Assembly: GCF_050003625.1 (NCBI RefSeq)
Contig: NC_134398.1
Span: forward strand, 97,425,674-97,489,673
From: Haematobia irritans
Lineage: Eukaryota; Arthropoda; Insecta; Diptera; Muscidae
Reading direction: 5' to 3'
DNA length: 64,000 bases
Shown: positions 34,944-46,236 of the stretch, piece by piece
How positions within the stretch are numbered: position 1 is the first letter of the stretch
Layout: every line of letters starts with the position of its first letter
Program-made: the position numbers and the translations under genes
The notes under the pieces: model-generated
What the model saw: the letters and a program-made list of their open reading frames with translations, nothing else
What the model was told of the DNA's origin: nothing
The model's database searches: none

Positions 34944-36352
34944 CCCAATAAACACAGGATGAGCGTTTTTCAAATGCAACAACTTTTCAGTTTGAGGGTA
35001 ACTATAATTATCAATATAAATTCAACTTGACTTGAAACAGCTCATATTCAATACATCTTCAAATTGTTTGCGAATTACTTCCAATTTGCCAAAATGTTGA
35101 CGAAATCTTTGAAAAGGGGTTGAAGATAATATGAGAAAACTTTGACAAAACACTACCCAAAAATGCAACGAAAAAACCATGTGGTTTTCAATACTTGTTT
35201 GTGCAACGAAGTTCGTGGTCAATTGAAAGAAATAAAAAACATTTTAGACAAAAAACTGAATTTACTCCAAATAGTTTCTAATAATACGTAAGTGAAAATA
35301 AAAAAAATGATATGAAACTTTAAGGAAGACACTAAATTATATCTCTTTGCCGAAAACTAAAATTATGGATTCTACGTTCTTTAAAACATTAAAAAGCTGA
35401 CCGATGAAAAAATGTTGGACAAGTAACTGGAACTGCTTCAAATAGTTTATAATAATTGGTACGTCAATATGAAAAATTAAATCAACACTTTAAAGAAGTC
35501 ACTAAATTTAAATCTCTTTGCAGAAAACTAAAATCTTTGGATGTTACATTCTTGCAAACAATAAGAAGCCGACCAATGAAAAATGAGTGGCTTATCGACA
35601 AGAAAAAGTTTCCAGAAACATTACAAGTGCAACCAATTAAAATTGTTAAAACCAACAAATTGTTGAAATCAACAACTTCTGGATGAAAATGTGCATCACA
35701 TCGTCAGTTTAATTCATATGCTATTATCAGTTTAAAATGGATATTTTGTGAATTCCTTCTTCTGGAAATCAATTCTAACACGCGGTCCAGTACGTTCCTA
35801 ATTTCAAATTGCCCGCATATTAATAAATTTAATTGCTGTTTTATGACACCAAAAGGAAGGAAATCGAATTATCAATGCAAAAGTGTTTACTAACAATGTT
35901 TAAGATATTTAAAGTTTTGTTGTTGTTGTTCTTATTTGTTGATATGTGTAATCAATTGGTATTGTAGTGTATTATTATATATTTTATTTTGATGAAAATT
36001 AATAAATTATACAAAATTCATAGAATTTTGGCTTTGACTTTCAATTTGAAGTGGGGATACCATTCATACAAATTTAGGTTGAAAAGTTTTTGCAACGATG
36101 TTAATTTTGAATTTGACTAGCATCGAAAATTATTTGACAAATTATTGAGTAGCGATGCATTTCAATTTGAGGATAACACTTGAGATATTATTGCTAATGT
36201 GTTGAATTTCTCTGTTGAGGGTAATGTCTGTTTTTTGTTGAGAACGCGATTTTCTCAACAATTTCTCAACTTGAATATTACCCTAATTCTTTGAAAAAAT
36301 GTTTGAAAAATTGTTGAAATTTAGCATTTTTCAAACGTTTGTGTTTATTGGG
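34944..36352 (+). mobile_element. 1.41-kb element with CCCAATAAACACA ends, copy 1
   Basis: The left end CCCAATAAACACAGGATGAG and right end ACGTTTGTGTTTATTGGG share the inverted CCCAATAAACACA. The inverted second copy lies at 36888-43509. The interior has short frames without domains. Superfamily not assigned. Confidence 0.8.
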
Positions 36353-36886
36353 TAGTGACTTCTCTAAAGTGTTGATTTAATTTTTCATATTGACGTACCA
36401 ATTATTATAAACTATTTGAAGCAGTTCCAGTTAATTGTCCACCATTTTTTCACCGGTAAGCTTTTTAATGTTTTCAAAAACTTAGAATCCATAATTTTAG
36501 TTTTCTGCAAAGAGATATACATTTAGTGACTTCCTTGAAGTTTTATTTCATTTATTATTTTCACTTACCTATTTTTATAAACTATTTGGTTATTTGTCTA
36601 AAATTTTCCATTTTTTTTATTTCTTGCAATTGACCACGAACTTCGTTGCACAAATAAGTATTGAAAACCACATGGTTTTTTCGTTGCATTTTAGGGTAGT
36701 GTTTTGTCAAAGTTTTCTCATATTATCTTCAACACCTTTTCAAAGATTTCGTCAACGTTTTGGCAAATTGGAAGTAATTCGCAAACAATTTGAGGATGTA
36801 TTGAGGATGAGCTATTTCAAGTCAAGTTGAATTTATGTTGAAAATTATATTTACCCTCAAACTGAAAAGTTGTTGCATTTGAAAAC
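36353..36886 (-). mobile_element. Partial inverted copy of the CCCAATAAACACA element
   Basis: These 534 bp match 42956-43489 almost exactly and are the reverse complement of the start of copy 1. They lack the terminal CCCAATAAACACA and lie directly between the two full copies. Confidence 0.8.
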
Positions 36887-37260
36887 CCCCAATAAACACA
36901 AACGTTTGAAAAATGCTAAATTTCAACAATTTTTCAAACATTTTTTCAAAGGATTAGGGTAATATTCAAGTTGAGAAATTGTTGAGAAAATCGCGTTCTC
37001 AACAAAAAACAGACATTACCCTCAACAGTGAAATTCAACACATTAGGAATAATATCTCAAGTGTTATCCTCAAATTGAAATACATCGCTACTCAATAATT
37101 TGTCAAACAATTTTCGATGCGAGTCAAATTCAAAATTAACATCGTTGCAAATACTAAATTTGTATGAATGAAATCCCCACTTCAAATTGAAGGTCAAAGC
37201 CAAAATTCTATGAATTTTGTATAATTTATTCATTTTCATCAAAATAAAATATATAATAAT

Positions 37261-37711
37261 TTAGTAATAAAAAAAGAATTTTCTTCTTTAGCACAAATTT
37301 ATTACTGCTCTTCAAAAAACAGAAAGCCTATATATATATTACAAAAATTAAAATCTAGAATATTCTTTGACAGAAGTACAACAAAACGTTTTTTGAGCAT
37401 TTCTTTTCAAATAACAAACAATCATACATACATTCAAATGTATAATGTAAAAAATAACATATTGGTAACACGAACAAATATACATAACACATAATTAAAT
37501 CCTTTTATGGAATTTCATCAAATTCATATATGTACAAACAAATTAGGATGACAAGGAAAAACAAAACCTACTGGTAATTTTAGAATATATATTCATAATA
37601 TAACATAAATATACATATATATATAAAACTAAAGTACTCTCAAAGAAATTTGTTAGTTCAATGAATGAAAATTCATAAACATATAACTATATATACTAAA
37701 AATATGCTACA
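37261..37711 (-). repeat. 3' LTR
   Basis: Begins TGTAGCATA and ends TTTATTACTAA on the minus strand. 451 bp, nearly identical to 42011-42459. Confidence 0.92.
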
Positions 37712-37767
37712 ACTCGGCTATCCTGACAATGAGAACACCTGGTCTCATCATATAACCTTCTCTACCC

Positions 37768-40700
37768 CTAATTACTTTTTTTCCAAGGACGCATATTTGC
37801 AACCGCCCATACGCCACTATATGGTGCTCGCGAATGTTGGAACCCATCAACGTCTTTGAGCAAGTATCTGTCATTTCTTAAAACTTTGCACACCCTAAAC
37901 GGTCCCTTAAATTTTGGCAAAAGTTTTCGTGAAACACCAGACGAAGAGTCAAAGTTCTTTATCATTACGTAATCGCCCTCCTTGTAAACAATTGCTTCCT
38001 TTCATTTTCTAGATGTATAATCCTCATTGTAGCTTTGCAAGGCTTGCTGCTTTTTTGATGCTTCAATTCGGATTGCCTTGGTGTCAACCGGTTTTGAAAT
38101 AACTACTTCAGACAAATTCTCCCTTAACAGATCAACCACTTTACCCCTTTGACCAACTCCAAACAGCATAATACTAGGTTGTTCGCCTATAGATCTGTGC
38201 ACCGTGTTATTGAGGGAATATTCCACTTTATCTAAAATACTATCCCAATAAACACCCCTCTCGACGTCAACAAGTTTAGCTATCATTGGACCCAATGATC
38301 GGTTGACCCTTTCCACCTGGCCATTTGCTTGTGGAGAACCAGTTGCTATTTTTATGTGTGCAACGTTGTTCTCCTTCAAAAATTCTTCAAAATCCTTGGA
38401 TGTAAAACAAGACCCTCTATCACTTATTATGCATCTCGGACGGCTATATGACCTGAAATAATCCTTCAATGCTAATATCGCCTCTTTCGTGTTTGTAGTC
38501 TTCGTCGGATATAATCTCACGAATTTTGTGCAAGCATCTATCACCACCAAAATATGTTTAACGGGCCTGCCATTATCCACCGGTCCGAAATGGTCTATAT
38601 GAACCACGTCAAAAGGATTTACAGATTTCGGTATACTATGAACCTGGCCTTCTATCTTACCACTGTTTCCAGAGTAAACTATACATTTAAGGCAGTTCCT
38701 AATATGTGTCAAAGCCTTTTCCCGCATTTTCGGAAACCAGTACGTTTTTCTTATTAGTTCCGTCATTTTATCAGCGCCTACATGTCCTAACTCATCATGA
38801 TACTTATATAAAACATGATTTTCCATCTCCTCTGGGACATAGAACAGTATATTGCCCTCATTCATCTTTCGATATAATACGCCGTTACGCATTTCATACA
38901 TACTATGCTCACCCTTTTGCAATTCACTCTTAATGCGAATCATCCGTTCGTCCCTATTTTGACAAATTACAAGGTTTTCCTCGAATGTGTTTGTTTCTAT
39001 TGTCATAATATTAGTACTCCTGCTGAGAGCATCTACGTGCTGCAACCTTTTGCCTGATCGATGTTCGAGATCAAATTCATAATTCTGAAGTTCTAAGGCC
39101 CATCTAGCAATACGTGGATTAAGATCCTTCTTATTAAGAGTTAATGTTAACGAATTACAGTCTGTTACTATTTTGAACTTTTTACCTTGAAGGTATATAT
39201 GAAATCTTTTCAGGGCATAAATAATAGAAAGAGTTTCCAACTCGAAACTGTGGTATCGTGATTCGGTATCAGTAGTCCTTTTCGAAAAATAAAAGATTGG
39301 ATGAAATTTTCCATCGGACTTTTTCTGCAATAAAACCGATCCAAATCCAATTGAACTAGCATCGCAGTGAAGTTCTGTTTCGTCCCTAGGGTCATATAAG
39401 GCCAATACGGGAGCTTTTACTAAACATTGTTTTAATTGTTCAAATGCCTTCACTTCTGCCTCACCAAAAACAAACTTTTTGTCCTTTTTTGTTAAATCGT
39501 ACAAAGGTTTCGCAATCAATGAAAAATCTTTTACAAATCTCCGAAAATACGAACAAAGTCCCAGAAACGACTGAACTGCGTGTTGTCGGTCTGGAAGTGG
39601 AAATTTTCTGATTGCTTCTATGCCGTTTTCGTTTGCTCTTATTCCATGCTCACTAATAAAATACCCTAAATATTCCACCGACGTCTTTAGAAATTCGCAT
39701 TTATCCAACCTCAATTCCAGATTATTTTCTACCATCCTTGTAAATACATCTTTCAAAATTTCGATATGTTCGTCAATATCTTTTGTTCCTATCATAATGT
39801 CATCGAGATATATTATAATCTTATCATCCTTTATCATATCGGCAAATATCTTCTGTACATACCTCTGAAATACAGATGGAGCATTCTTTAAGCCAAATGG
39901 CATCCTAAGAAATTCGAATTGACCTAATGGTGTGACAAATGACGTATATTTCACTGAATCGGAATGGACAAACACATGAAAAAACGCATTTTTTAAATAT
40001 ATTTTCGTGAAAAATTTCTTACCCGACAGCCTGTCCAACAAATCATCAATCAAAGGTATGGGAAAATTATCTTTAACTGTGACTTTATTTAACGTTCGAA
40101 AATCAATACACATTCTGATATCTCCCGTCTTCTTTTTGACAAGTACAATAGGTGATGCATACTCTGAGTCACTTGGCCTTATATAATCTTTTTCTAAATA
40201 GTCATCTAAAATAGTCTGAAGTTGGTTCTTCTCACTATATGATAATCTTCTGGGTGTATAACTGAATGGTTTATCGCTAGTCAAAGAAATTTTCATTTCA
40301 CCATATATTTGTGGTTTCGAAGGACGTTCAGGGCTCTCATAATAGTCATAAAATGTCTCGTGCAATTTTTTCCTTGTCAAATGATCCAAATTCTCCCCTA
40401 CTTTCAACTCACGTTTACCATCATTCTCTACATCAATATTAAAAATAGTGTGATTAAATTCATTCCTTACATCCACAATTTCTTTAGGGACTAATTCATA
40501 ATTACCTTTCCGCAAAAAGTCCCTTCCTAACACACAAGAATGTTGCATACTATTATCAGAAACAACAAGCATTTCCAATTTAAATGAAATGCCCCCAACT
40601 AAAACGAAACACTCAAATTTCCCGAATACATCCAACCTACTTTTATTTAGTCCATAAAAATTATAATGAGACCAAGTAAGATTCTCCATATCAATTATTC

Positions 40701-41085
40701 CTTCAACAGCCGACCTCTTAACAAAACTTACCGGACTTCCAGAATCAATTAAGCATTCTATATAAAAATATTTTTTGAAATCATAATCTAGACTAAATCT
40801 AAAGTACCTTACATAATCGTTGTCTTCCACCAGAGCCACAGTATTAGATGTTGAACACTCCGCAATGCGATGATCCTTACTTCCACAGTTGAAACATGCA
40901 CCTCTTTCAATTTTTGGCTTTGGGCAATCTGTGACAATGTGTCCAAAAGAGTTACAATTGTAGCACTTCAATTTGGGATTTTTATTCGTCGACTTCGGCT
41001 GTTTCAACTCGATTTTTGAAAGCTTGCAAAAGTTGTGTTTTATTTCCAAAACATTGTAAATTGGCTTGTACCTTAAGCTGCTCAT
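37768..41085 (-). pseudogene. Gypsy-type pol: zinc knuckles, protease, RT, RNase H, integrase
   Basis: The open part runs 41085-38002 (1027 aa). In order: two CCHC knuckles (CYNCNSFGHIVTDC, CFNCGSKDHRIAEC); protease with DSGSPVSF; RT with MPFGLKNAPSVFQR and IIYLDDIMIG; RNase H with LHCDASSIGFGSVL; integrase HHCC (HDELGHVGADK, CLKC) and DDE core (HIDHFGPV, ISDRG, NGQVERVN). RT motif A reads TKIYLKNAFF instead of the family's TKIDLKN: the first catalytic Asp is Tyr (codon at 39997-39999, GAT to TAT), which should abolish polymerase activity. A TGA near 38002 precedes the last ~78 codons, which contain the GPY/F-like module (FKGPFRVCKVL, NMRPW). Two lesions make it a pseudogene despite young LTRs. 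Confidence 0.9.
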
Positions 41086-41983
41086 CCGGAATTCCGTCTA
41101 TGATACAGTCAATTAATTCGTCTTCATCAATACTTATCTTGTTGGCGAGAAGAATTTTGGCATTGTAGTATTCCATAAATGATTCGCCATATATCCATCT
41201 TCTAGACTCGAATCTATGCCGTAGTACCATCTTACTTTCTTTGGTAGAAAACACATTTTTCATTTCCTCAAGAAGATCACACGACCTCCGTTTTACAAAA
41301 TCTGGTTGGGCATATAGCCACATTTGGGCTTTTCCTTTCAGTTTACACATTAACAGTGCTTTAATAGCATTTTCGTCAGCAGCGTAAGATTCGCAAATAT
41401 GTTTCAATTGAGTAACCCACACTTCCACTGAACTGGTTCCATCATAATCCAAAATAAACTCTCTCAATAGTGAATGGTTAGCAACAACATTTCTCATGGT
41501 ATCACATTTCAAAATTTTCTCTTCTTTAGTGCCACAATCAGATGTTGTTCCTTCGTGATTTTTCATTTGCAGAAATAAATTTTCTTTCTCAAGCAAATTT
41601 TTTTCTCTTTTTGTGATATCCAATTCCATTTTTAAAAGTTCAATTAACATAGGAACGCCAGCAGCGTGAGTTGGGTGCCGGATATTGTTACATGCTTCCG
41701 AATCCAAAATTTCCACACCTTGGCTGTCTTCGCATAGTTTTGACTCCGGAAATTGAATTAAATTGACAGATTCTTTTTCAGCATTTTCTCCTTCTAATGC
41801 ATTCACTTCATCGGATATTTCTTTGGGGCATTCTCCACGTTTTTCGGCCGGCACACTATTTAGTCGAAGAACGAGGGCACTTTTTGACCCGCTGGAGCTC
41901 AATCCTATACGTTGCAACCAACGGCGTAATTGAAGGACAGTGTAGTTATCCGCTATGACGTCCATTGTAAAAAAAATCTTCAC
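40982..41983 (-). CDS. Gypsy-type gag with N-terminal SAP-like motif
   Basis: 333 codons from 41983; the ATG at 41965 (MDVIADNYTVLQLRRWL) is the more likely start. Residues about 15-42 (LRRWLQRIGLSSSGSKSALV) fit a SAP motif, a helix-extended-helix DNA-binding fold seen in some Ty3/gypsy Gags. The central half resembles the retrotransposon capsid domain (VEVWVTQLKHICE, QMWLYAQPDF, WIYGESFMEYY). The frame stops at TAA just before the zinc knuckles, which lie in the pol frame (+1), so the product lacks its nucleocapsid unless ribosomes shift frame or a 1-base indel has occurred. It overlaps pol by 104 bp. No conspicuous frameshift signal is seen. Confidence 0.85.
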   Translation of the reverse strand: MKIFFTMDVIADNYTVLQLRRWLQRIGLSSSGSKSALVLRLNSVPAEKRGECPKEISDEVNALEGENAEKESVNLIQFPESKLCEDSQGVEILDSEACNNIRHPTHAAGVPMLIELLKMELDITKREKNLLEKENLFLQMKNHEGTTSDCGTKEEKILKCDTMRNVVANHSLLREFILDYDGTSSVEVWVTQLKHICESYAADENAIKALLMCKLKGKAQMWLYAQPDFVKRRSCDLLEEMKNVFSTKESKMVLRHRFESRRWIYGESFMEYYNAKILLANKISIDEDELIDCIIDGIPDEQLKVQANLQCFGNKTQLLQAFKNRVETAEVDE

Positions 41984-42010
41984 TTGGATTTCTTATCCCA
42001 CTTCTGAATT

Positions 42011-42459
42011 TTAGTAATAAAAAAAGACTTTTCTTCTTTAGCACAAATTTATTACTGCTCTTCAAAAAACAGAAAGCCTATATATATATTACAAAAATTA
42101 AAATCTAGAATATTCTTTGACAGAAGTACAACAAAACGTTTTTTGAGCATTTCTTTTCAAATAACAAACAATCATACATACATTCAAATGTATAATGTAA
42201 AAAATAACATATTGGTAACACGAACAAATATACATAACACATAATTAAATCCTTTTATGGAATTTCATCAAATTCATATATGTACAAACAAATTAGGATG
42301 ACAAGGAAAAACAAAGCCTACTGGTAATTTTAGAATATATATTCATAATATAACATAAATATACATATATATAAAACTAAAGTACTCTCAAAGAAATTTG
42401 TTAGTTCAATGAATGAAAATTCATAAACATATAACTATATATACTAAAAATATGCTACA
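42011..42459 (-). repeat. 5' LTR
   Basis: 449 bp. It lacks one TA step relative to the 3' LTR, and two bases differ. Confidence 0.92.
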
Positions 42460-43509
42460 ATAATATACTACACTACATAATACACTACAATACCAATTGA
42501 TAAATAATAATCTTATTAAACATATCAACAAATAGAACAAAAAAAAACAAAACACAACAAAACTTTAAATATCTTAAACATTATTAGTAAACACTTTTGC
42601 ATTGATAATTCGTTTTCCTTCCTTTTGGTGTCATCAAACAGCATTAAAATTTATTAACATGAGGGCAATTTGAAATTAGGAACGTACTGGACCGCGTGTT
42701 AGAATTGATTTCCAGCGGAACGAATTCACAAAATATCCATTTTAAACTGATAATAGCATATGAATTAAACTGACGATGTGATGCACATTTTCTTCCAGAA
42801 GTTGTTGATTTCAACAATTTGTTGTTTTTAACAATTTTAATTGGTTGCACTTGTAATGTTTCTGGAAACTTTTTCTTGTCGACAAGCCACTCATTTTTCA
42901 TTGGACAGCTTCTTAATGTTTGCAAGAATGTAGCATCCAAATAGATTTAAATTTAGTGACTTCTCTAAAGTGTTGATTTAATTTTTCATATTGACGTACC
43001 AATTATTATAAACTATTTGAAGCAGTTCCAGTTAATTGTCCACCATTTTTTCATCGGTCAGCTTTTTAATGTTTTCAAGAACGTAGAATCCATAATTTTA
43101 CTTTTCTGCAAAGAGATATACATTTAGTGACTTCCTTAAAGTTTTATTTCATTTTTTATTTCCACTTACCTATTTTTATAAACTATTTGGTTATTTGTCT
43201 AAAATTTTCCATTTTTTTAATTTCTTGCAATTGACCACGAACTTCGTTGCACAAATAAGTATTGAAAACCACATGGTTTTTTCGTTGCATTTTAGGGTAG
43301 TGTTTTGTCAAATTTTTCTCATATTATCTTCAACACCTTTTCAAAGATTTCGTCGACATTTTGGCAAATTGGAAGTAATTCGCAAACAATTTGAAGATGT
43401 ATTGAAGATGAGCTATTTCAAGTCAAGTTTAATTTATGTTGAAAATTATATTTACCCTCAAACTGAAAAGTTGTTGCATTTGAAAAACGCTCATCCTGTG
43501 TTTATTGGG

Positions 43510-43532
43510 ACGCTCATCCTGTGTTTATTGGG
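43510..43532 (+). repeat. Extra 23-bp copy of the element terminus
   Basis: ACGCTCATCCTGTGTTTATT-GGG repeats the adjoining end of the element at 36888-43509, in tandem. Confidence 0.85.
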
Positions 43533-43989
43533 CTGGTTATGCATCTAAAATTGTAGCGTAGTCGTAACATAACGGCAACGTTTGATTTTTTGGCGATTAG
43601 CCAACTTAAAGAAAACGTACCAACAAACTATCAAGACCTGGCAAAATATTTTTTTTTTTTAATTTAAAATGAATTTCACGAAAAATATTATTATCTAATC
43701 GTCCATTTTAATCAAAAATAACAAAATACTACATTTTTAATGAAATATATTTTCATGCTAATCGCATTTTTCTTCTTTCAATCTATTTGATCATCTGATA
43801 CGACAACGACACGTAAATTTTGGTTTTTTTTTCTGAATTTTACGACAGTCGCATCTCAACACCTGTTGACAATAGACTCCTAGTGCTCTGATTGCTTTTT
43901 TCTTCTCGTTGATTTATAACAACAAATAATGTACATTTACAAATACGTAAAGGAATGTGATCTCTTTTCTTTTGTTTTTTGTTTTCATT
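43533..43989. other. Non-coding gap upstream of LINE copy B
   Basis: Partly AT-rich. The last ~200 bp (GACAGTCGCATCTCAACACC onward) may be the 5' UTR of the LINE that starts at 43990; this cannot be confirmed because the other copies are truncated. Confidence 0.4.
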
Positions 43990-44493
43990 ATGGAGGGCAA
44001 TGAACCTCCAAACATTTACCCTAAGGAAAATGGCGAAACGCTACTAAAGAATGGGTTGCTAACTTCAGGACCGAGTGGGCGGCCTTCGACTGAAGTTATA
44101 AATTTGAGCAGTGACCAAGAGTCAGGCCCAATTAGTCGACCTGTAGACGGGTCGACACGTGGCGACACTTTGGCAAGTCGAACCTTTTCTAAGGTAACGA
44201 CATCAAAAGGAGGTAATCCCTCACGAAAGAGATTCAAAGAACGCAGAAATGCTTTGTTTATCCTAAAGAAATTAGGATCTGTCGACCCCAGCACCTTGTC
44301 GGCTAAGCAAAGTGATTCCTTAAAATGGGCTCAAGGAATTCATGAAGCTGGCAAAGGGGAGCGATCACTGGATGAACTGCCATCCTCTAACCGGGATCAA
44401 AGATCGTTTACCTCAGTTGCAAAAGACAGCCTTGTAATTGCTATCATTAATAAAGGAGCCTATGGTTCCAAAGCAAAAATGGGGGGAAATTGA
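43990..44493 (+). pseudogene. LINE ORF1 N-terminal part (copy B)
   Basis: ATG at 43990 opens MEGNEPPNIYPKENGETLL, followed by a Ser/Thr/Gly-rich linker and a basic block (SRKRFKERRNALFILKK, about residues 76-95). The frame ends after KMGGN owing to an indel near 44475. The downstream region matching the ORF1 core domain (FKAALMLIGEVWEEAALELV) follows at 44600-44717 in another frame, then is cut off. Residues from GLLTSGPSG onward match copy C closely. Confidence 0.8.
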
Positions 44494-44717
44494 GATCGCG
44501 ATGTCTGGTATCCACTCAGTGGTGCGAAAAAAGTTTGCCGGACCAAGTCCTCGACGACAAGATGCTGGATAGTATCAAGAACGATATAAGTTAATAGCAT
44601 TTCCGGAGGTCTATGGATTGCTTTAAAGCTGCTTTGATGCTAATTGGTGAAGTTTGGGAAGAAGCCGCTTTGGAGTTAGTCGATAGAAAAGACATACCGG
44701 CTAAAGCTAGAGCACAT

Positions 44718-44897
44718 GCAAAAATTATTTTCCATTTGAACGCCTCCTTCGTCAGCCGAAATCGTCCATTGAGCCTCCAAAGGTGACTTTCTAACAGTGC
44801 ATACCATTTCAAACCCATGTACTTACACCAATAACAATGTGCACTTTTATTCCTTATTTGTCGCCGAATTATTTTATATTCATCTCATCCTCCAAGT
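44718..44897. mobile_element. Fragment of the Harbinger-like element inside LINE copy B
   Basis: 180 bp matching 25213-25398 (CGCCTCCTTCGTCAGCCGAA, CATTTCAAACCCATGTAC). It has no inverted ends, so it probably arrived by DNA rearrangement or template switching rather than transposition. Confidence 0.85.
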
Positions 44898-45490
44898 AAT
44901 ATGAGGAAGTCCTGCGGGAAGCTCTTTAACAAAGCAAAGTCCACCAGAGCTCCTGAGGATTGGGACGCTTACAAGAAGAATCTGAGAGGATACAAGCGAG
45001 ACGGAGAAAGGCTCAGCATAACTCTTGGAATGTTTACTGCAGCAGTATTGAGAATACGTGCGAGGCTTCCAGACTACGGGAGGTACTAGCAAAAGTTCTC
45101 CTGATGAAAGGAGACATAGATATAGTTCTTATTCAAGAACCATACATATATAAGAACAAGATCTGTGAATTAAGCATTCCGGGTTTCAAACTTTTGCATA
45201 AAACCGGTAACGATATAAATCGAGCATGTATAATTGCTAAAAACGAACTAAACTTGTTTCTCCTTCCTTCATTGAGCAATGCAGACACTGTCGTAGCCAG
45301 TCAAAAGATATCCAAATGCAAATATTGGGTATCTTCGGTATACATGGGACATGATAGGGAGATGCCACCCTGTGCCGTTAGGATCTTAGTTGAGGAGTCA
45401 CTAAAAACAAAGACAAAACTCATTATGGGATGCGAAGCAAATGCACATCATAGTATTTGGGGAAGTAGTGATACTAATGCAAGGGGAGCA

Positions 45491-45666
45491 AGGCCGTATT
45501 CAGTGGGGGGGATGAGGGGGGTCAAACCCCCCCGAAATGAATGAATATTTTTATATAAATAAATATATATTTTTAGCCGCATAGAAAAATCTTATCGAAG
45601 ATGTTGAAGAAAAGCTTAAGGTTTTATTTTGAAAAACGCTTATCTATAAAACTTGCACAAATCATA
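45491..45666. other. G/C-run segment and AT-rich gap
   Basis: Starts with AGTGGGGGGGATGAGGGGGG followed by CAAACCCCCCC, a run of G then C able to form a hairpin. After that it is AT-rich. Possibly the end of another repeat. Confidence 0.4.
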
Positions 45667-45974
45667 CACCCTTAAAAAAATTCGCTTCTTTAACATATGT
45701 TCCAAACATATTTTGCAGGAAGCACATATATTATTGGATACTGCCGAAACATTAATATGTTTGTTTTATGTGAACATATTATATGTTTGGAAGCATTTTG
45801 AGCCCAATATTTATGCTTGGAAGAATTTTTAACAAAGACGATTGTGCTCATTGCCTAACATACTCGTAATTTTCACTTCCACGAAATATTTTAGTTCTTG
45901 GAACCTTTTTCTGTAATACAAATAATGTTGAAGAAATTATTCACTTTTATAAATTTTTTAAATTTTACCTTTCG

Positions 45975-46044
45975 CCTGCACGGAGAATCGAACGGGGGAC
46001 CAGACAGTTTGTAAGCCAACACACTATCCACTGGGCTACGTAGC
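45975..46044 (-). ncRNA. tRNA-like module, minus strand (copy C)
   Basis: A-box-like TAGCCCAGTGG and B-box-like CGTTCGATTCT on the minus strand, the counterpart of 6041-6113. Not a functional tRNA gene as far as I can see. Confidence 0.55.
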
Positions 46045-46160
46045 TGTTATGGTCACCAGTAGATAATTATCGTTATAAGTTACATTTATATAGCATAGTT
46101 TGCAGCGCCCACGAGCCCATGCAAACATAATATTATTTAACAGAAACATACATTTGTTTG

Positions 46161-46236
46161 CCACGTGGAGCAGTGGTTAGCATGTCTGCCTTGCATGCAA
46201 AGGGTCGTGGGTTCAATCCCTGCTCCGACCGAACAC
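46161..46236 (+). ncRNA. tRNA-like SINE head, uninterrupted (copy C)
   Basis: GGAGCAG at the start and CTGCTCC at the end pair as an acceptor-like stem; TGGAGCAGTGG and GGTTCAATCC serve as A and B boxes. It provides the empty site for the MITE at 6258-6653. Confidence 0.65.

Larger units (their letters stand above)
37261..42459 (-). mobile_element. 5.2-kb Ty3/gypsy LTR retrotransposon with 5-bp TSD
   Basis: LTRs lie at 37261-37711 and 42011-42459, flanked by ATAAT (37256-37260 and 42460-42464). Copy 1 of the host element shows the empty site. The LTRs differ by only about two substitutions and one 2-bp indel, so insertion is recent. On the minus strand the order is 5' LTR, gag, pol (protease, RT, RNase H, integrase), 3' LTR; no env. 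No TGG primer site abuts the 5' LTR; TGGGATAAG lies a few bases in. No polypurine tract abuts the 3' LTR; a GGGGTAGAGAAGG stretch lies 40-55 bases away. Confidence 0.93.
36888..43509 (-). mobile_element. CCCAATAAACACA element, copy 2, split by an LTR retrotransposon
   Basis: Starts CCCAATAAACACAAACGTTT and ends CGCTCATCCTGTGTTTATTGGG-type sequence. Removing the LTR element and one target copy leaves about 1418 bp, close to copy 1 (1409 bp), in reverse orientation. The terminal 23 bp are repeated once more at 43510-43532. Confidence 0.85.
43990..45490 (+). mobile_element. Rearranged LINE copy B (ORF1 plus shuffled ORF2 pieces)
   Basis: Order along the plus strand: ORF1 43990-44717; a Harbinger-like fragment 44718-44897; the ORF2 linker (MRKSCGKLFNKAKSTRAP) 44898-45088; then the N-terminal endonuclease region (LLMKGDIDIVLIQEPYI) 45089-45490. 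In copy C the endonuclease precedes the linker, so the order here is scrambled. It keeps the ORF1 start that copy C has lost. Confidence 0.85.

Noticed and set aside
37261..42459. Endogenous retrovirus with an env gene
   Set aside because: No open frame lies between pol and the 3' LTR; the element is gag-pol only.
36594..43548. Frames at 35022, 36594 and 43195 sharing an NFVAQ-containing protein
   Set aside because: They are copies of the same non-coding part of the CCCAATAAACACA element; no domain, and the frames differ in length between copies.
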